From assembly GCF_905200055.1 (NCBI RefSeq), contig NZ_CAJKIS010000024.1, positions 1-36,751 on the forward strand: a stretch of DNA of 36,751 nucleotides, given 5' to 3'. Positions 16,650 through 24,910 of this stretch are shown here, piece after piece. The DNA comes from an uncultured Fusobacterium sp. (GTDB taxonomy: Bacteria; Fusobacteriota; Fusobacteriia; Fusobacteriales; Fusobacteriaceae). Position 1 is the stretch's first letter. Each line of letters begins with the position of its first letter. The notes below the pieces were generated by a model, which worked only from the letters and a program-made list of their open reading frames with translations, did not search any database and was not told the DNA's origin. Made by a program: the position numbers and the translations under genes.

Positions 16650-17111
16650 TTAATATAAATCTTTATTTTTGCAACTATCTATCATATTGCTTGTATCTTC
16701 TTTTTCAATAGATATAATTTCTATCTCTGAATTTTTTTGTTTTTTTACATAAAGTCTATCATAAAAAAATAGACAGACAAAGGAAATTACTAAAGCTCCA
16801 AAACTAGCTCCTATACTTTGATACTCTGAAGCTCCAAGTTTGCTTGCAATAAGATACCCTAAAATCATTGCTACTGCTGGAAAAACATAAGCTATTGAAG
16901 CTGCCTTTATAACTTTTCCTGCTGATATCTCAAAAGTAACTGTATCTCCTATCTCAGCTTTTTTATCTGTTACAAATTCAAAATCCTTACCATATTTTCC
17001 CTCTCCACTGCAACCACTACAATGAGAACATGCTGTATCCTTATATAGCTTTACAAGAATTTTATCTCCATTTATTGCCTTTACAATTCCTTTGTTAACC
17101 ACTTTTTTCAC
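16650..17111 (-). CDS. RseC/SoxR-reducing-system family inner-membrane protein
   Basis: This 153-residue protein matches the RseC/MucC family. The N-terminal domain has the paired cysteines TACSHCSGCSG (about 27-37), and two transmembrane helices lie at about 70-90 and 97-117. RseC takes part in SoxR reduction with Rsx/Rnf electron-transfer complexes or in sigma-E regulation; in anaerobes such as this, an Rnf link is plausible. No rnf genes are present here. The ATG at 17111 is preceded by GAGGTGAAAAA. It is the first gene of a minus-strand pair and is divergent from the morphology operon at 17260. Confidence 0.82.
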   Translation of the reverse strand: MKKVVNKGIVKAINGDKILVKLYKDTACSHCSGCSGEGKYGKDFEFVTDKKAEIGDTVTFEISAGKVIKAASIAYVFPAVAMILGYLIASKLGASEYQSIGASFGALVISFVCLFFYDRLYVKKQKNSEIEIISIEKEDTSNMIDSCKNKDLY

Positions 17112-17191
17112 CTCTATAATATTAAAAGTTTTATGCTTATTTTTAGATTATACCATAAAAAAAAACTTTAAAAAAGCTAAAGGTATATTTC

Positions 17192-17220
17192 TTGAAAACT
17201 ATTTTTCTCTATGATACAAT
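17192..17220 (+). promoter_or_regulatory. Promoter of the maf-mreB-scpB-rluB operon
   Basis: TTGAAA at 17192-17197 and TACAAT at 17215-17220 are spaced by exactly 17 bases, and TG one base before the -10 adds an extended element. It is the best sigma-70-type promoter I see in the window, 40 bases before the GTG start at 17260. Confidence 0.75.
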
Positions 17221-17259
17221 ATAAAATAGTTTATAAGTAAATTAATGAAGAGGTAAGAA

Positions 17260-18288
17260 GTGAAAAAGTTGCTTTGGTTTCTAAAATTTAGATACATCTA
17301 TATTTATTTTCTTTTATATATGGTAGCAGATTATTTTTTCAAAGGCAGAGTAAGTGAACTAGGTATTTTTAGTTTTATTGACTCTTATTTTGGGATAGTA
17401 GTTTTCCCTTTAATTATAATACTTCTTTTCTCTATACTTTTCCCTTTTATAACTAATAAAACTAAAAAAATGTTATTAAGTGTAAGGTTATACTGCTTTT
17501 TTCTATTATCTATTAGTTGCATCTTATTATATTTAATGTATATTTTAAAACTTCCTTTTGCTGAAACAATAGCAGATGATGAAATTATAAAAGAATTTTT
17601 TCAACTTTCAATTTATAAATATAAAATTGGTTTAGTAGCAACATATGGTTTTTATCTATTATTAACAAATGTAATGTTTAAATATCTTTATATAGGATTA
17701 GGAGTCATTATCTTTTGTACTACATTTTTAATTGTTGCTAAAGCTATTAATAGAGGAATTTCAAAAATGTATCACAACTATAAAGAGAAAAAAAGAATAG
17801 CTAGAGAGGAACAACTTATTAGAGAACAAATAGCTATTAAAGAAGCTCTTGAAAAACGTGAAGCACTAATGAAAGAGAAATTAGAACAGGAAAAAGAAAA
17901 TAAAATTAAGGAAAGAGTGGAAGAGGTACTATTGAATAAAGAACTTATTTTGGATAACTCTACAACTGAAGTTGAAAATATTCTTGAAGAAGAAAAGAAA
18001 ACAGTTACAAAAAGTTTAGATCCTAATAAAAATCTATCTCAAGAAAAGATAGAAAATAGAAACAATCCACCTAAAAATTCTGAAAGGTTCAATGATAATT
18101 TTAATCTTTTTACTATCAATGATAATTCTAAAGAAAAAGATAAAAATGGAAATATATTAGATGAAAATATAAAAAATGATGGGATAGATAAAATTAATGA
18201 GAGAGAACTTTTAAAAATAATAAAAGAGAAGGAAGGAGTAAAAAATGATACTAGCATCAAAATCTCCAAGGAGAAAAGAGATTCTTGA
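17260..18288 (+). CDS. Membrane protein with long cytoplasmic coiled coil, function unknown
   Basis: I do not recognise a named family. This 342-residue protein has about four hydrophobic segments within residues 8-165 (IYIYFLLYMVADYFF, IVVFPLIIILLFSILF, a segment around CFFLLSISCILLYL, and a pair near 125-160). It then switches to a highly charged helix at about 170-235, rich in Lys, Glu, Arg and Gln with heptad-like spacing, and ends in a low-complexity Asn/Lys/Asp-rich tail. The start is GTG 17260 with GAGGTAAG upstream. It opens the operon and overlaps maf by 44 bases, which implies translational coupling. Its company with mreB suggests an envelope or division role, but this is only context. 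Confidence 0.75.
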   Translation: MKKLLWFLKFRYIYIYFLLYMVADYFFKGRVSELGIFSFIDSYFGIVVFPLIIILLFSILFPFITNKTKKMLLSVRLYCFFLLSISCILLYLMYILKLPFAETIADDEIIKEFFQLSIYKYKIGLVATYGFYLLLTNVMFKYLYIGLGVIIFCTTFLIVAKAINRGISKMYHNYKEKKRIAREEQLIREQIAIKEALEKREALMKEKLEQEKENKIKERVEEVLLNKELILDNSTTEVENILEEEKKTVTKSLDPNKNLSQEKIENRNNPPKNSERFNDNFNLFTINDNSKEKDKNGNILDENIKNDGIDKINERELLKIIKEKEGVKNDTSIKISKEKRDS

Positions 18289-18823
18289 AGATATGGGATT
18301 TAATTTAAAAATAGAAGGTGCTGAAATTGAAGAGATAAGTGATGAAAAAGAGCTTACTCTAAAAATTATGGATATTGCTAGAAAAAAAACTTTCTCTATT
18401 GCTGAAAAATATCCAACTGAATATGTTGTTGGAGCTGATACAATAGTTGAAGTAGATGGTGAGATAATTGGAAAACCTAAAAATAAAGAGGAAGCATTTA
18501 AAACATTGAAACTCCTTTCAGGTAGAAAACACAATGTAATCACTGCTTATAGTTTTATAAATATCTCTAAAAATATAGATATTACAAATTATAATATTAG
18601 TGAAGTTTTCTTTAGGGAACTAGATGAAAATATGATAAAATGGTATATAGAAACTGGTGAGCCTATGGACAAGGCAGGTTCTTATGGAATACAGGGAAAA
18701 GGTGCTGCTTTTGTTCAAAAAATAAATGGTGATTTCTTTAGTGTTATGGGATTTCCTATTGGAGATTTTATAGCAAAGCTTAATGAAGTTGGAATTAGTT
18801 TAGAAGAGATTAAAAATATTTAA
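18245..18823 (+). CDS. maf: Maf family nucleotide pyrophosphatase
   Basis: This 192-residue cytoplasmic enzyme hydrolyses nucleoside triphosphates, including modified or non-canonical ones, to monophosphates. Maf motifs are complete: ILASKSPRRKEIL at the start, VVGADTIV with the catalytic Asp, IGKP, LSGRKHNVITAY, and DKAGSYGIQGKGA near the end. The ATG at 18245 lies inside the end of the preceding gene, with GGAGTA just upstream. Maf is classically found with mreB in rod-shaped bacteria and affects septum formation when overproduced, which fits its position here, 31 bases before mreB. Confidence 0.93.
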   Translation: MILASKSPRRKEILEDMGFNLKIEGAEIEEISDEKELTLKIMDIARKKTFSIAEKYPTEYVVGADTIVEVDGEIIGKPKNKEEAFKTLKLLSGRKHNVITAYSFINISKNIDITNYNISEVFFRELDENMIKWYIETGEPMDKAGSYGIQGKGAAFVQKINGDFFSVMGFPIGDFIAKLNEVGISLEEIKNI

Positions 18824-18854
18824 CTATAATATTTAATTAACTTAGAGGTGAAAA

Positions 18855-19901
18855 ATGAAAAAGTATTTTAATAAATTTTTAGGTTTTTTCTCTGAAGATT
18901 TAGGAATTGATTTAGGGACATCAAATACTTTAATCTGTGTTAAGGACAAGGGAATAATTTTAAATGAACCTTCTGTTGTTGCTATTAACACTAAAACAAA
19001 AGATATTTTTGAAGTTGGAGAAAGAGCTAAACTGATGATAGGGAGAACTCCTAACAACCTAGATACTATCAGACCATTAAAAAATGGGGTAATTGCTGAT
19101 TATGAGATAACAGAAAAAATGCTAGGTTCTTTTTATAAAAGAGTAAACCATAGCAAGTTTTTATCTAGTCCTAGAGTTATTATCTGTGTTCCTGCTGGAG
19201 TTACTCAAGTTGAAAAGAGAGCTGTTATAGAGGTTACAAGAGAGGCTGGAGCTAGAGAAGCATACTTAGTTGAAGAGCCTATGGCTGCTGCTATTGGAAT
19301 AGGATTAAATATATTTGAACCTGAAGGAAATATGATTGTTGATATTGGTGGGGGAACTGCTGAACTTGCTGTTATATCTCTTGGAGGTATAGTTAAGACT
19401 TCATCTTTTAGAGTAGCTGGAGATAGATTTGATGCTACAATTATTGACTATATTAGACAAAAGCATAACCTTTTAATAGGAGAAAAAACTGCTGAAGATA
19501 TTAAAAAACATATTGGAGCAGTTATGGAGTTAGAAGAGGATTTATCCATTGATATCAGTGGTAGAAATGCTTTAAATGGATTACCTAAAGATGTAAAAAT
19601 CTACTCTTCTGAAATTGTTGAGGCTCTTGGAGAACTATTACAACAAATTATTGAAGAGATCAAAGTTATTCTTGAAAAAACACCACCTGAATTATCATCA
19701 GATATTAAGAGAAGAGGAATCTATGTAACTGGTGGAGGTGCTCTTCTAAGAGGAATAGATAAAAAAATATCAGAAAGTTTAAATCTAAATGTTACAATTG
19801 CTGAAGATCCTTTAAACTCTGTTATCAATGGTATTCAAACTTTACTACAAAACTTTGATACTTATAGTAAAGTTTTAATCTCTCCTGAAATAGATTATTA
19901 A
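18855..19901 (+). CDS. mreB: Rod shape-determining actin-like protein MreB
   Basis: This 348-residue bacterial actin forms membrane-associated filaments that steer lateral wall synthesis. The nucleotide-binding motifs are visible: phosphate 1 LGIDLGTSNTLI near the start, phosphate 2 MIVDIGGGTAELAVIS near residue 158, and adenosine motif YVTGGGALLRGI near 292. The length is the usual one. The N-terminus has a short amphipathic stretch (MKKYFNKFLGFF), the membrane-binding element of Gram-negative MreB proteins. mreC and mreD, which often follow, are absent from this locus; an exported protein of unknown function follows instead. Confidence 0.96.
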   Translation: MKKYFNKFLGFFSEDLGIDLGTSNTLICVKDKGIILNEPSVVAINTKTKDIFEVGERAKLMIGRTPNNLDTIRPLKNGVIADYEITEKMLGSFYKRVNHSKFLSSPRVIICVPAGVTQVEKRAVIEVTREAGAREAYLVEEPMAAAIGIGLNIFEPEGNMIVDIGGGTAELAVISLGGIVKTSSFRVAGDRFDATIIDYIRQKHNLLIGEKTAEDIKKHIGAVMELEEDLSIDISGRNALNGLPKDVKIYSSEIVEALGELLQQIIEEIKVILEKTPPELSSDIKRRGIYVTGGGALLRGIDKKISESLNLNVTIAEDPLNSVINGIQTLLQNFDTYSKVLISPEIDY

Positions 19902-19924
19902 TTTTTAAAGAAAGAAGGCTTTAT

Positions 19925-21550
19925 ATGAAAAGATTGTTTTTGATTTTTCTTATGTGTTATACCTTTTCATATAGTAACTATCTCATTAGTAATAGTGAGA
20001 TAGTTCTTTTTTATGATAAAACTACAAATAATATCCATTATATTAAAGGGGATATTTTCCAGCCAGTTAATATCTCTAAAATAGAGGGTAAAATTATCCT
20101 TGATGGAAATAAGATTCTATCTTTAAAAGATTATCCAGTTGAGGCTAAAATTGTTCCTGAAACAAATATTCTTCAACTTTTCTATAAAGTTAATGAAAAT
20201 AATATTATAGTAACTGTTTTCCCTTCTATGATTGAAAAAAACAGATTGTTTTTCAGTGTGGATCTAGGAAAACTTCCTAATAATAAAACAGTAGACTTTG
20301 CTTTTCACATAGTTCCACAGAGAGATAATGATTTTGTAAAGTATATTAGAGATACAAACTCTTTCAATTATAGTGATAATATCTCTTTTAAATCTGAAAA
20401 CTATGGTGGTAGAACATTTATTGCTAGAGATAATGTTATTGAGAATTTTTTATTAGAAGAGGTAAATGAAAAGACTAAAAAATATCAAGATGATAATCTC
20501 TACTATATTATAAGTGTTGTTAAAGAAGATAAGCCTATCCTTTTCTCCTTTAAGTTCTATGATGAATCTAAAGACAACAGATATATTACTCCAAATATGG
20601 TAGCTAATCAGGAATTAGATTATTGGTTAAAAAAACAATTAACTTCTAAAAGAAATACAAAACATAATAAAGTAACTGAAGAGGTTCTAAAAAACTTAGA
20701 GTTGGTAACTTCAAGAGCTGTTATTCCTGATTCAATCTCATATAATGACAGCAGAGAAAACTTAACCAATAAAATACAACTCTTCTATATTTTAAGTAAG
20801 TTTAAATCTAATTTTGATGGTAGTAAGATTTTCGCAGATATTAACTTGAAAAAAAGTGAAACTGAAAGTGCTGAGTACTATACTTATGTTTTTAATTATA
20901 TGAAAGATAATGGAGAAAAGTTTGATCCTAAATATTTTAATTGGAAAATCAAACCTGAAGTTCTATCTATGGTGGACTCTATTGAAGATAGTGGGGAGAT
21001 TTTAGATGGAAGAGATAATATTTTTAACTACTATACTCAATATAATTTGATAGATATTATCTCTAATTTAGATGATTTTCAAGAGGATAGAGAGTATATT
21101 TTAGAAAGAAAAAATCTATTATATGACTTTATTTTAAAAAATTATACTACAAGAGATGGTTTAAAAACAAGAAGAGGAAATGAAAAGAGTAATCATAAAA
21201 ACATTGCATATATAGGTTTTCTTCCTAAAGATCAACAAAAGAAAATCCTTTTATCTGATTATAAAAAATATTATAATAAAGAGATTGGAGTATTAAAAGA
21301 GAGATCTGAAAAGAAAGTTGATATAAAATATAATCTTGAATTTATTATTAAACTATATGAAAACAATTTAAAAGATCAAGGAGATAATCTTTTAAATAAT
21401 ATTGAAAAGATTATCTTAAATAATAACTGCTATATAACTCCTAAAATAGATTTGAATGGAGATAATTATGCAGCGATATATGGAGAGATGATATACTTAT
21501 ATCTTACAGCAATAGAGTTTAGGGAGAATAAAAATGAGTATTCAAAATAA
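19925..21550 (+). CDS. Exported protein of unknown function, two-domain
   Basis: I do not recognise a family. This 541-residue protein has a signal peptide (MKRLFLIFLMCYTFSYSN) and a charged mature part. The N-terminal half (about 20-215) is beta-strand-like, with alternating short hydrophobic stretches. The C-terminal half (about 240-541) is almost all helical. This beta-sandwich plus helical-barrel outline is reminiscent of GH15/GH65-type glycosidases, but the carboxylate-bearing motifs of those enzymes are not evident, so I make no enzyme call. It is placed between mreB and scpB with 23 bases and a 17-base overlap, and is translated in the same operon. Envelope location is likely; function is open. 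Confidence 0.7.
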   Translation: MKRLFLIFLMCYTFSYSNYLISNSEIVLFYDKTTNNIHYIKGDIFQPVNISKIEGKIILDGNKILSLKDYPVEAKIVPETNILQLFYKVNENNIIVTVFPSMIEKNRLFFSVDLGKLPNNKTVDFAFHIVPQRDNDFVKYIRDTNSFNYSDNISFKSENYGGRTFIARDNVIENFLLEEVNEKTKKYQDDNLYYIISVVKEDKPILFSFKFYDESKDNRYITPNMVANQELDYWLKKQLTSKRNTKHNKVTEEVLKNLELVTSRAVIPDSISYNDSRENLTNKIQLFYILSKFKSNFDGSKIFADINLKKSETESAEYYTYVFNYMKDNGEKFDPKYFNWKIKPEVLSMVDSIEDSGEILDGRDNIFNYYTQYNLIDIISNLDDFQEDREYILERKNLLYDFILKNYTTRDGLKTRRGNEKSNHKNIAYIGFLPKDQQKKILLSDYKKYYNKEIGVLKERSEKKVDIKYNLEFIIKLYENNLKDQGDNLLNNIEKIILNNNCYITPKIDLNGDNYAAIYGEMIYLYLTAIEFRENKNEYSK

Positions 21551-22073
21551 AATAGAGGCTATTCTTCTACTTGGAGGAGATGAGATAAAGATAAAGGATC
21601 TTTGTAAATTCTTCTCTCTTTCAATAGATGAGATTATGCCAATAATTGATGAGTTAAAAAGAGCTAGAAAAGATAGTGGAATAAATATAGAGATCAATGG
21701 TGATTTAGTTTATTTAGTAACTAATCCTATATATGGAGAAGTTGTCAATGAGTTTTTTGAACATGAAGCTAAACCTAAAAAACTTTCTGGTGCATCATTG
21801 GAGACACTATCAATTATAGCTTATAGACAGCCAATTACTAAAAGTGAAATAGAAGCTATTAGAGGTGTTTCAGTAGATAGAATTATACAAAACCTAGAGG
21901 AGAAAAAATTTGTAAGAGTTTGTGGAAAAAAAGAGGGAACTGGTAGAGCTAATCTCTATGAAGTTACAGAAAAATTTTTGACATATATAGGTTTATCTTC
22001 TATTACTGAACTGCCAAACTATATTGATATAAAAGGGAGAATTGAAGAAAATGGAAGAGATGAGGATAAATAA
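21534..22073 (+). CDS. scpB: Segregation and condensation protein B
   Basis: This 179-residue protein is the winged-helix subunit of the SMC-ScpA-ScpB condensin. It carries the family core LETLSIIAYRQPITKSEIEAIRG and the second winged helix with GRANLYEVTEKFLTYIGL. The N-terminus (QNKIEAILLLGGDEIKIKDL) is also typical. The ATG at 21534 overlaps the previous gene by 17 bases and follows AGGGAGAATAA. ScpA and SMC are not in the window. It overlaps rluB, a common gene neighbour of scpB in many bacteria. Confidence 0.94.
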   Translation: MSIQNKIEAILLLGGDEIKIKDLCKFFSLSIDEIMPIIDELKRARKDSGINIEINGDLVYLVTNPIYGEVVNEFFEHEAKPKKLSGASLETLSIIAYRQPITKSEIEAIRGVSVDRIIQNLEEKKFVRVCGKKEGTGRANLYEVTEKFLTYIGLSSITELPNYIDIKGRIEENGRDEDK

Positions 22074-22761
22074 GTATCTAGCCTCAATTGGAATAGCTTC
22101 AAGAAGAGAGATTGACAGATTGATTGATGAGGGAGCTATTAAAGTAAATGGAGAAAAGGCAACAGCTGGTATTAAAGTTTCAGATAAAGACGAGATTTAT
22201 ATCAAAGGAAAAAAGGTAAATAAAAGTGCTGAAAGAAAAGTTTACTACCTTTTAAATAAACCTCTTGAAGTTTTAAGCTCTGTAAAAGATGATAGAGGTA
22301 GAAAAACTGTTGTAGATTTGATAAAATGTAAGGAGAGAATATTTCCAATAGGGAGACTTGATTACAATACATCTGGACTTATGATTTTAACTAATGATGG
22401 AGAACTATTTAATAGAATTATCCACCCAAAAGCAGAGATCTACAAGGAGTATCGTGCTAAAGTTTTTGGAGAGATAAAAGATGAGTCTATCACAAAACTT
22501 AAAAATGGAGTAAAATTAGAAGATGGTATGACTCTACCTGCTTATGTTACTCTTTTAAAGAGGGAGAAAGGGAAAAGTGAACTTTTAATCTCTATAAGAG
22601 AGGGAAGAAACAGACAGGTTAGAAGAATGCTTGATGCTGTAAATCACCCTGTTATTACATTAAAAAGAGAGAAGATTGGAAAATTATCTTTAGAAAATCT
22701 TAAATTAGGAGAGTATAGGGAACTTACAACTGAAGAAGTGAATTATTTGTATTCATTGTGA
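22051..22761 (+). CDS. rluB: 23S rRNA pseudouridine synthase RluB/RsuA family
   Basis: This pseudouridine synthase of about 236 residues modifies ribosomal RNA. An S4 RNA-binding domain is at the N-terminus (RINKYLASIGIASRREIDRLI), followed by the catalytic domain with PIGRLDYNTSGLMILTNDG (catalytic Asp) and REGRNRQVRRMLDAV. ATG 22051 has GGGAG 11 bases upstream and is preferred over TTG 22042, only two bases from it; ATG 22060 is also possible. It overlaps scpB by 23 bases. The stop codon TGA at 22759-22761 falls at the boundary of the IS605-like remnant, whose end reads GTGAACTAC, so the insertion may have supplied it. Confidence 0.92.
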   Translation: MEEMRINKYLASIGIASRREIDRLIDEGAIKVNGEKATAGIKVSDKDEIYIKGKKVNKSAERKVYYLLNKPLEVLSSVKDDRGRKTVVDLIKCKERIFPIGRLDYNTSGLMILTNDGELFNRIIHPKAEIYKEYRAKVFGEIKDESITKLKNGVKLEDGMTLPAYVTLLKREKGKSELLISIREGRNRQVRRMLDAVNHPVITLKREKIGKLSLENLKLGEYRELTTEEVNYLYSL

Positions 22762-23060
22762 ACTACTCACCACTTATAGAAGTGGGAGCTTCGTGATTAC
22801 TCATCAGAGTAATTTTAAAGAAGTTTGATAGCTATGCTATCCTTATTCTTACAGGCGTGTCCACATCGCCACTATGGCATAAGACTTATGTCTACAGCTT
22901 TACTTTTTAACAACGCTTTGGACTGTGAATATTTTACAAGGCAACAGTTTACTTGCCTTAACCTCATATATTCAGTTTTTAATGTTCGTTAATATAGTAT
23001 ACCATATTTTAGTGAGAATTTCCAATTCATCTCCCACCTAAAGAGGAGGGAGTCTTCTTG
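22762..23060 (-). mobile_element. IS200/IS605-like remnant lacking tnpA/tnpB, with omegaRNA-like structure
   Basis: The 335 bases between rluB and gatC carry no gene but have terminal hairpins like those of IS200/IS605 elements. One end has CTC/GAG plus CCACTT/AAGTGG at 22766-22788; the other has CTCCCACCT/AGGAGGGAG at 23031-23052, then AGTCTTCTTG. The text GAAGCTCCCAC...AGTAGTTCAC, read on the minus strand, looks like the right end. Between the ends are further stems: ATTACTC/GAGTAAT (22796-22813), GATAGC/GCTATC (22827-22841), CATAAG/CTTATG (22878-22890) and AAGGCAA/TTGCCTT (22938-22959). Hairpin density next to the right end suits a TnpB guide-RNA scaffold. There is no tnpA or tnpB, so this is a non-autonomous derivative. 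Family assignment is from remembered end sequences. Confidence 0.6.
22971..22998 (+). promoter_or_regulatory. Possible promoter inside the IS-like remnant, directed to gatCAB
   Basis: TTCAGT (22971-22976) and TATAGT (22993-22998) are 16 bases apart on the plus strand, about 100 bases before gatC. On the minus strand the same segment holds TATACT (23001-22996), a possible promoter of the element itself. There is no terminator seen between rluB and gatC, so read-through is an alternative. Confidence 0.3.
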
Positions 23061-23096
23061 GAGATTTAAGATAAATATTATTTTTAGGAGGAAAAA

Positions 23097-23384
23097 ATGG
23101 CTTTAACAAAAGAAGAAGTTTTAAATGTTGCCAAATTGGCTAGATTAAAATTTTCTGCTGAAGAAATTGAAAAATTTCAAGTAGAATTAAATGATATACT
23201 TGGATATATTGATATGTTAAACGAAGTAGATACAGCAGAAACAAAAGCTTTAGTACAAGTAAATGATGCAGTAAACAATTTAAGAGATGATGAGGTTAGA
23301 GAATCTTTATCAACTGAAAAAGCTCTTTCTAATGCACCTGATTCTGGAGATGGAGCAATAATCGTACCTAAAGTTGTTGGGTAA
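23097..23384 (+). CDS. gatC: Asp-tRNA(Asn)/Glu-tRNA(Gln) amidotransferase subunit GatC
   Basis: This 95-residue protein is the small clamp subunit of the tRNA-dependent amidotransferase and stabilises GatA against GatB. It shows the family pattern: a start with VLNVAKLARLKFSAEEI, a central LNDILGYIDMLNEVDT, and a C-terminal LRDDEV. The ATG at 23097 has AGGAGG at 23086-23091. It begins the gatCAB operon, and its 5' region is the IS-like remnant. Confidence 0.95.
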   Translation: MALTKEEVLNVAKLARLKFSAEEIEKFQVELNDILGYIDMLNEVDTAETKALVQVNDAVNNLRDDEVRESLSTEKALSNAPDSGDGAIIVPKVVG

Positions 23385-23424
23385 TATTAAATTATATAAG
23401 TAAAAATCAAGGAGGATTTTTTCA

Positions 23425-24882
23425 ATGGAAAATTTTTATAAATTATCTGCCTTTGAAATTAGAGAAAAGATTTTAAAAGGGGAAATCAAATCAGAAGATG
23501 TAGTTAAAGATATATTTGAAAGAATTGAAAAAATAGATAATAAAATAGGAAGTTTTGTTAATCTAAGAAAAGAGAAAGCTTTAGCTGAAGCTAAAATAAT
23601 AGATGAAAAAATTAAAAATGGAGAAAAAGTAGGAGCTCTAGCTGGGGTACCTGTGGCAATAAAAGATAATATGGTATCTGAAGGAGATGTAACTACTGCT
23701 TGTTCAAAAATACTTTCAAACTATACAGGAGTATATGATGCTACTGCTGTTAAAAAATTAAAAGAAGCTGATGCTATTATCATTGGTATCACTAATATGG
23801 ACGAATTTGCAATGGGAAGTACTACAAAAACTTCTTATCATAAAGAAACTAAAAACCCTTGGGATCTTGAAAAAGTTCCTGGAGGAAGTAGTGGAGGAGC
23901 AGCAGCTTCTATTGCAGCTCAAGAAGCTTTCCTATCTCTAGGATCAGATACTGGGGGAAGTATTAGACAACCAGCTTCTTTCTGTGGAGTTGTAGGTTTA
24001 AAACCAACTTATGGAAGAGTTTCAAGATATGGACTTATGGCATTTGCCTCATCTCTTGATCAAATTGGACCTATTGCTAAAAATGTAAGAGATATAGCTC
24101 TTTGCTTAAATGTAATCTCTGGTTCAGATGATTATGATGCTACTGTTTCAAGTAGAGAAGTACCTGATTATACAGAGTTTTTAGGAAAAGATATTAAGGG
24201 AATGAAAATTGGAGTTCCTAAAGAATACTTTATTGATGGAATAAATGAAAATGTAAGAAAAGTTGTAGATGAGGCTTTAGATAAATTTAGAGAATTAGGA
24301 GCTGAAATTGTTGAGATTTCTCTTCCTCATACAAAATATGCTGTTCCTACTTACTATGTTATCGCTCCTGCTGAAGCAAGTTCAAACCTTGCAAGATTTG
24401 ATGGAGTTAGATATGGATATAGAAGTGAAAATATAAAAGATGTTAATGATCTTTATGTTAATTCAAGAAGTGAAGGTTTTGGAGATGAAGTTAAAAGAAG
24501 AATAATGATAGGAACTTATGTTTTAAGTGCTGGTTTCTATGACGCTTACTTTAAGAAAGCTCAAAAAGTTAGAGAACTAATCAAAGAAGATTTTGATAGA
24601 GCTTTTGAACAAGTAGATATGATATTTACTCCAGTATCACCAAATACTGCATTTAAACTTGATGCTAAAAAATCTCCTATCGAACTTTACCTAGAGGATA
24701 TTTTCACAATTTCTGCTAATCTTGCTGGAATCCCAGGTATCTCAATCCCTGCTGGATTAGCTGACAATATGCCTGTTGGAATTCAACTATTAGGTAAACC
24801 TTTTGGAGAAGGAGAATTAATACAAGCTGGAGATGCTTTTGAAAAAATTAGAGGAGAATGGAAGCTACCTAATTTAGACTAG
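23425..24882 (+). CDS. gatA: Asp-tRNA(Asn)/Glu-tRNA(Gln) amidotransferase subunit GatA
   Basis: This 485-residue amidase releases ammonia from glutamine for GatB. The amidase catalytic triad is complete: Lys80 in VAIKDNM, cis-Ser155 in PGGSSGGAA, and nucleophile Ser179 in GSDTGGSIRQPA. Length and the C-terminal region (LAGIPGISIPAG, PVGIQLLG) are usual. The ATG at 23425 follows GGAGG at 23412-23416. It is 40 bases after gatC and 28 before gatB. With GatB it makes Gln-tRNA(Gln) and/or Asn-tRNA(Asn) in organisms lacking the direct synthetases. Confidence 0.97.
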   Translation: MENFYKLSAFEIREKILKGEIKSEDVVKDIFERIEKIDNKIGSFVNLRKEKALAEAKIIDEKIKNGEKVGALAGVPVAIKDNMVSEGDVTTACSKILSNYTGVYDATAVKKLKEADAIIIGITNMDEFAMGSTTKTSYHKETKNPWDLEKVPGGSSGGAAASIAAQEAFLSLGSDTGGSIRQPASFCGVVGLKPTYGRVSRYGLMAFASSLDQIGPIAKNVRDIALCLNVISGSDDYDATVSSREVPDYTEFLGKDIKGMKIGVPKEYFIDGINENVRKVVDEALDKFRELGAEIVEISLPHTKYAVPTYYVIAPAEASSNLARFDGVRYGYRSENIKDVNDLYVNSRSEGFGDEVKRRIMIGTYVLSAGFYDAYFKKAQKVRELIKEDFDRAFEQVDMIFTPVSPNTAFKLDAKKSPIELYLEDIFTISANLAGIPGISIPAGLADNMPVGIQLLGKPFGEGELIQAGDAFEKIRGEWKLPNLD

Positions 24883-24910
24883 TAGCTATCTGTTAGAAGG
24901 AGATAATAAA

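Noticed and set aside
18039..18543. Minus-strand open frames of 76 and 110 codons
   Set aside because: They run antisense to the coiled-coil and maf genes and have Ser/Phe/Leu-rich compositions typical of shadow frames.
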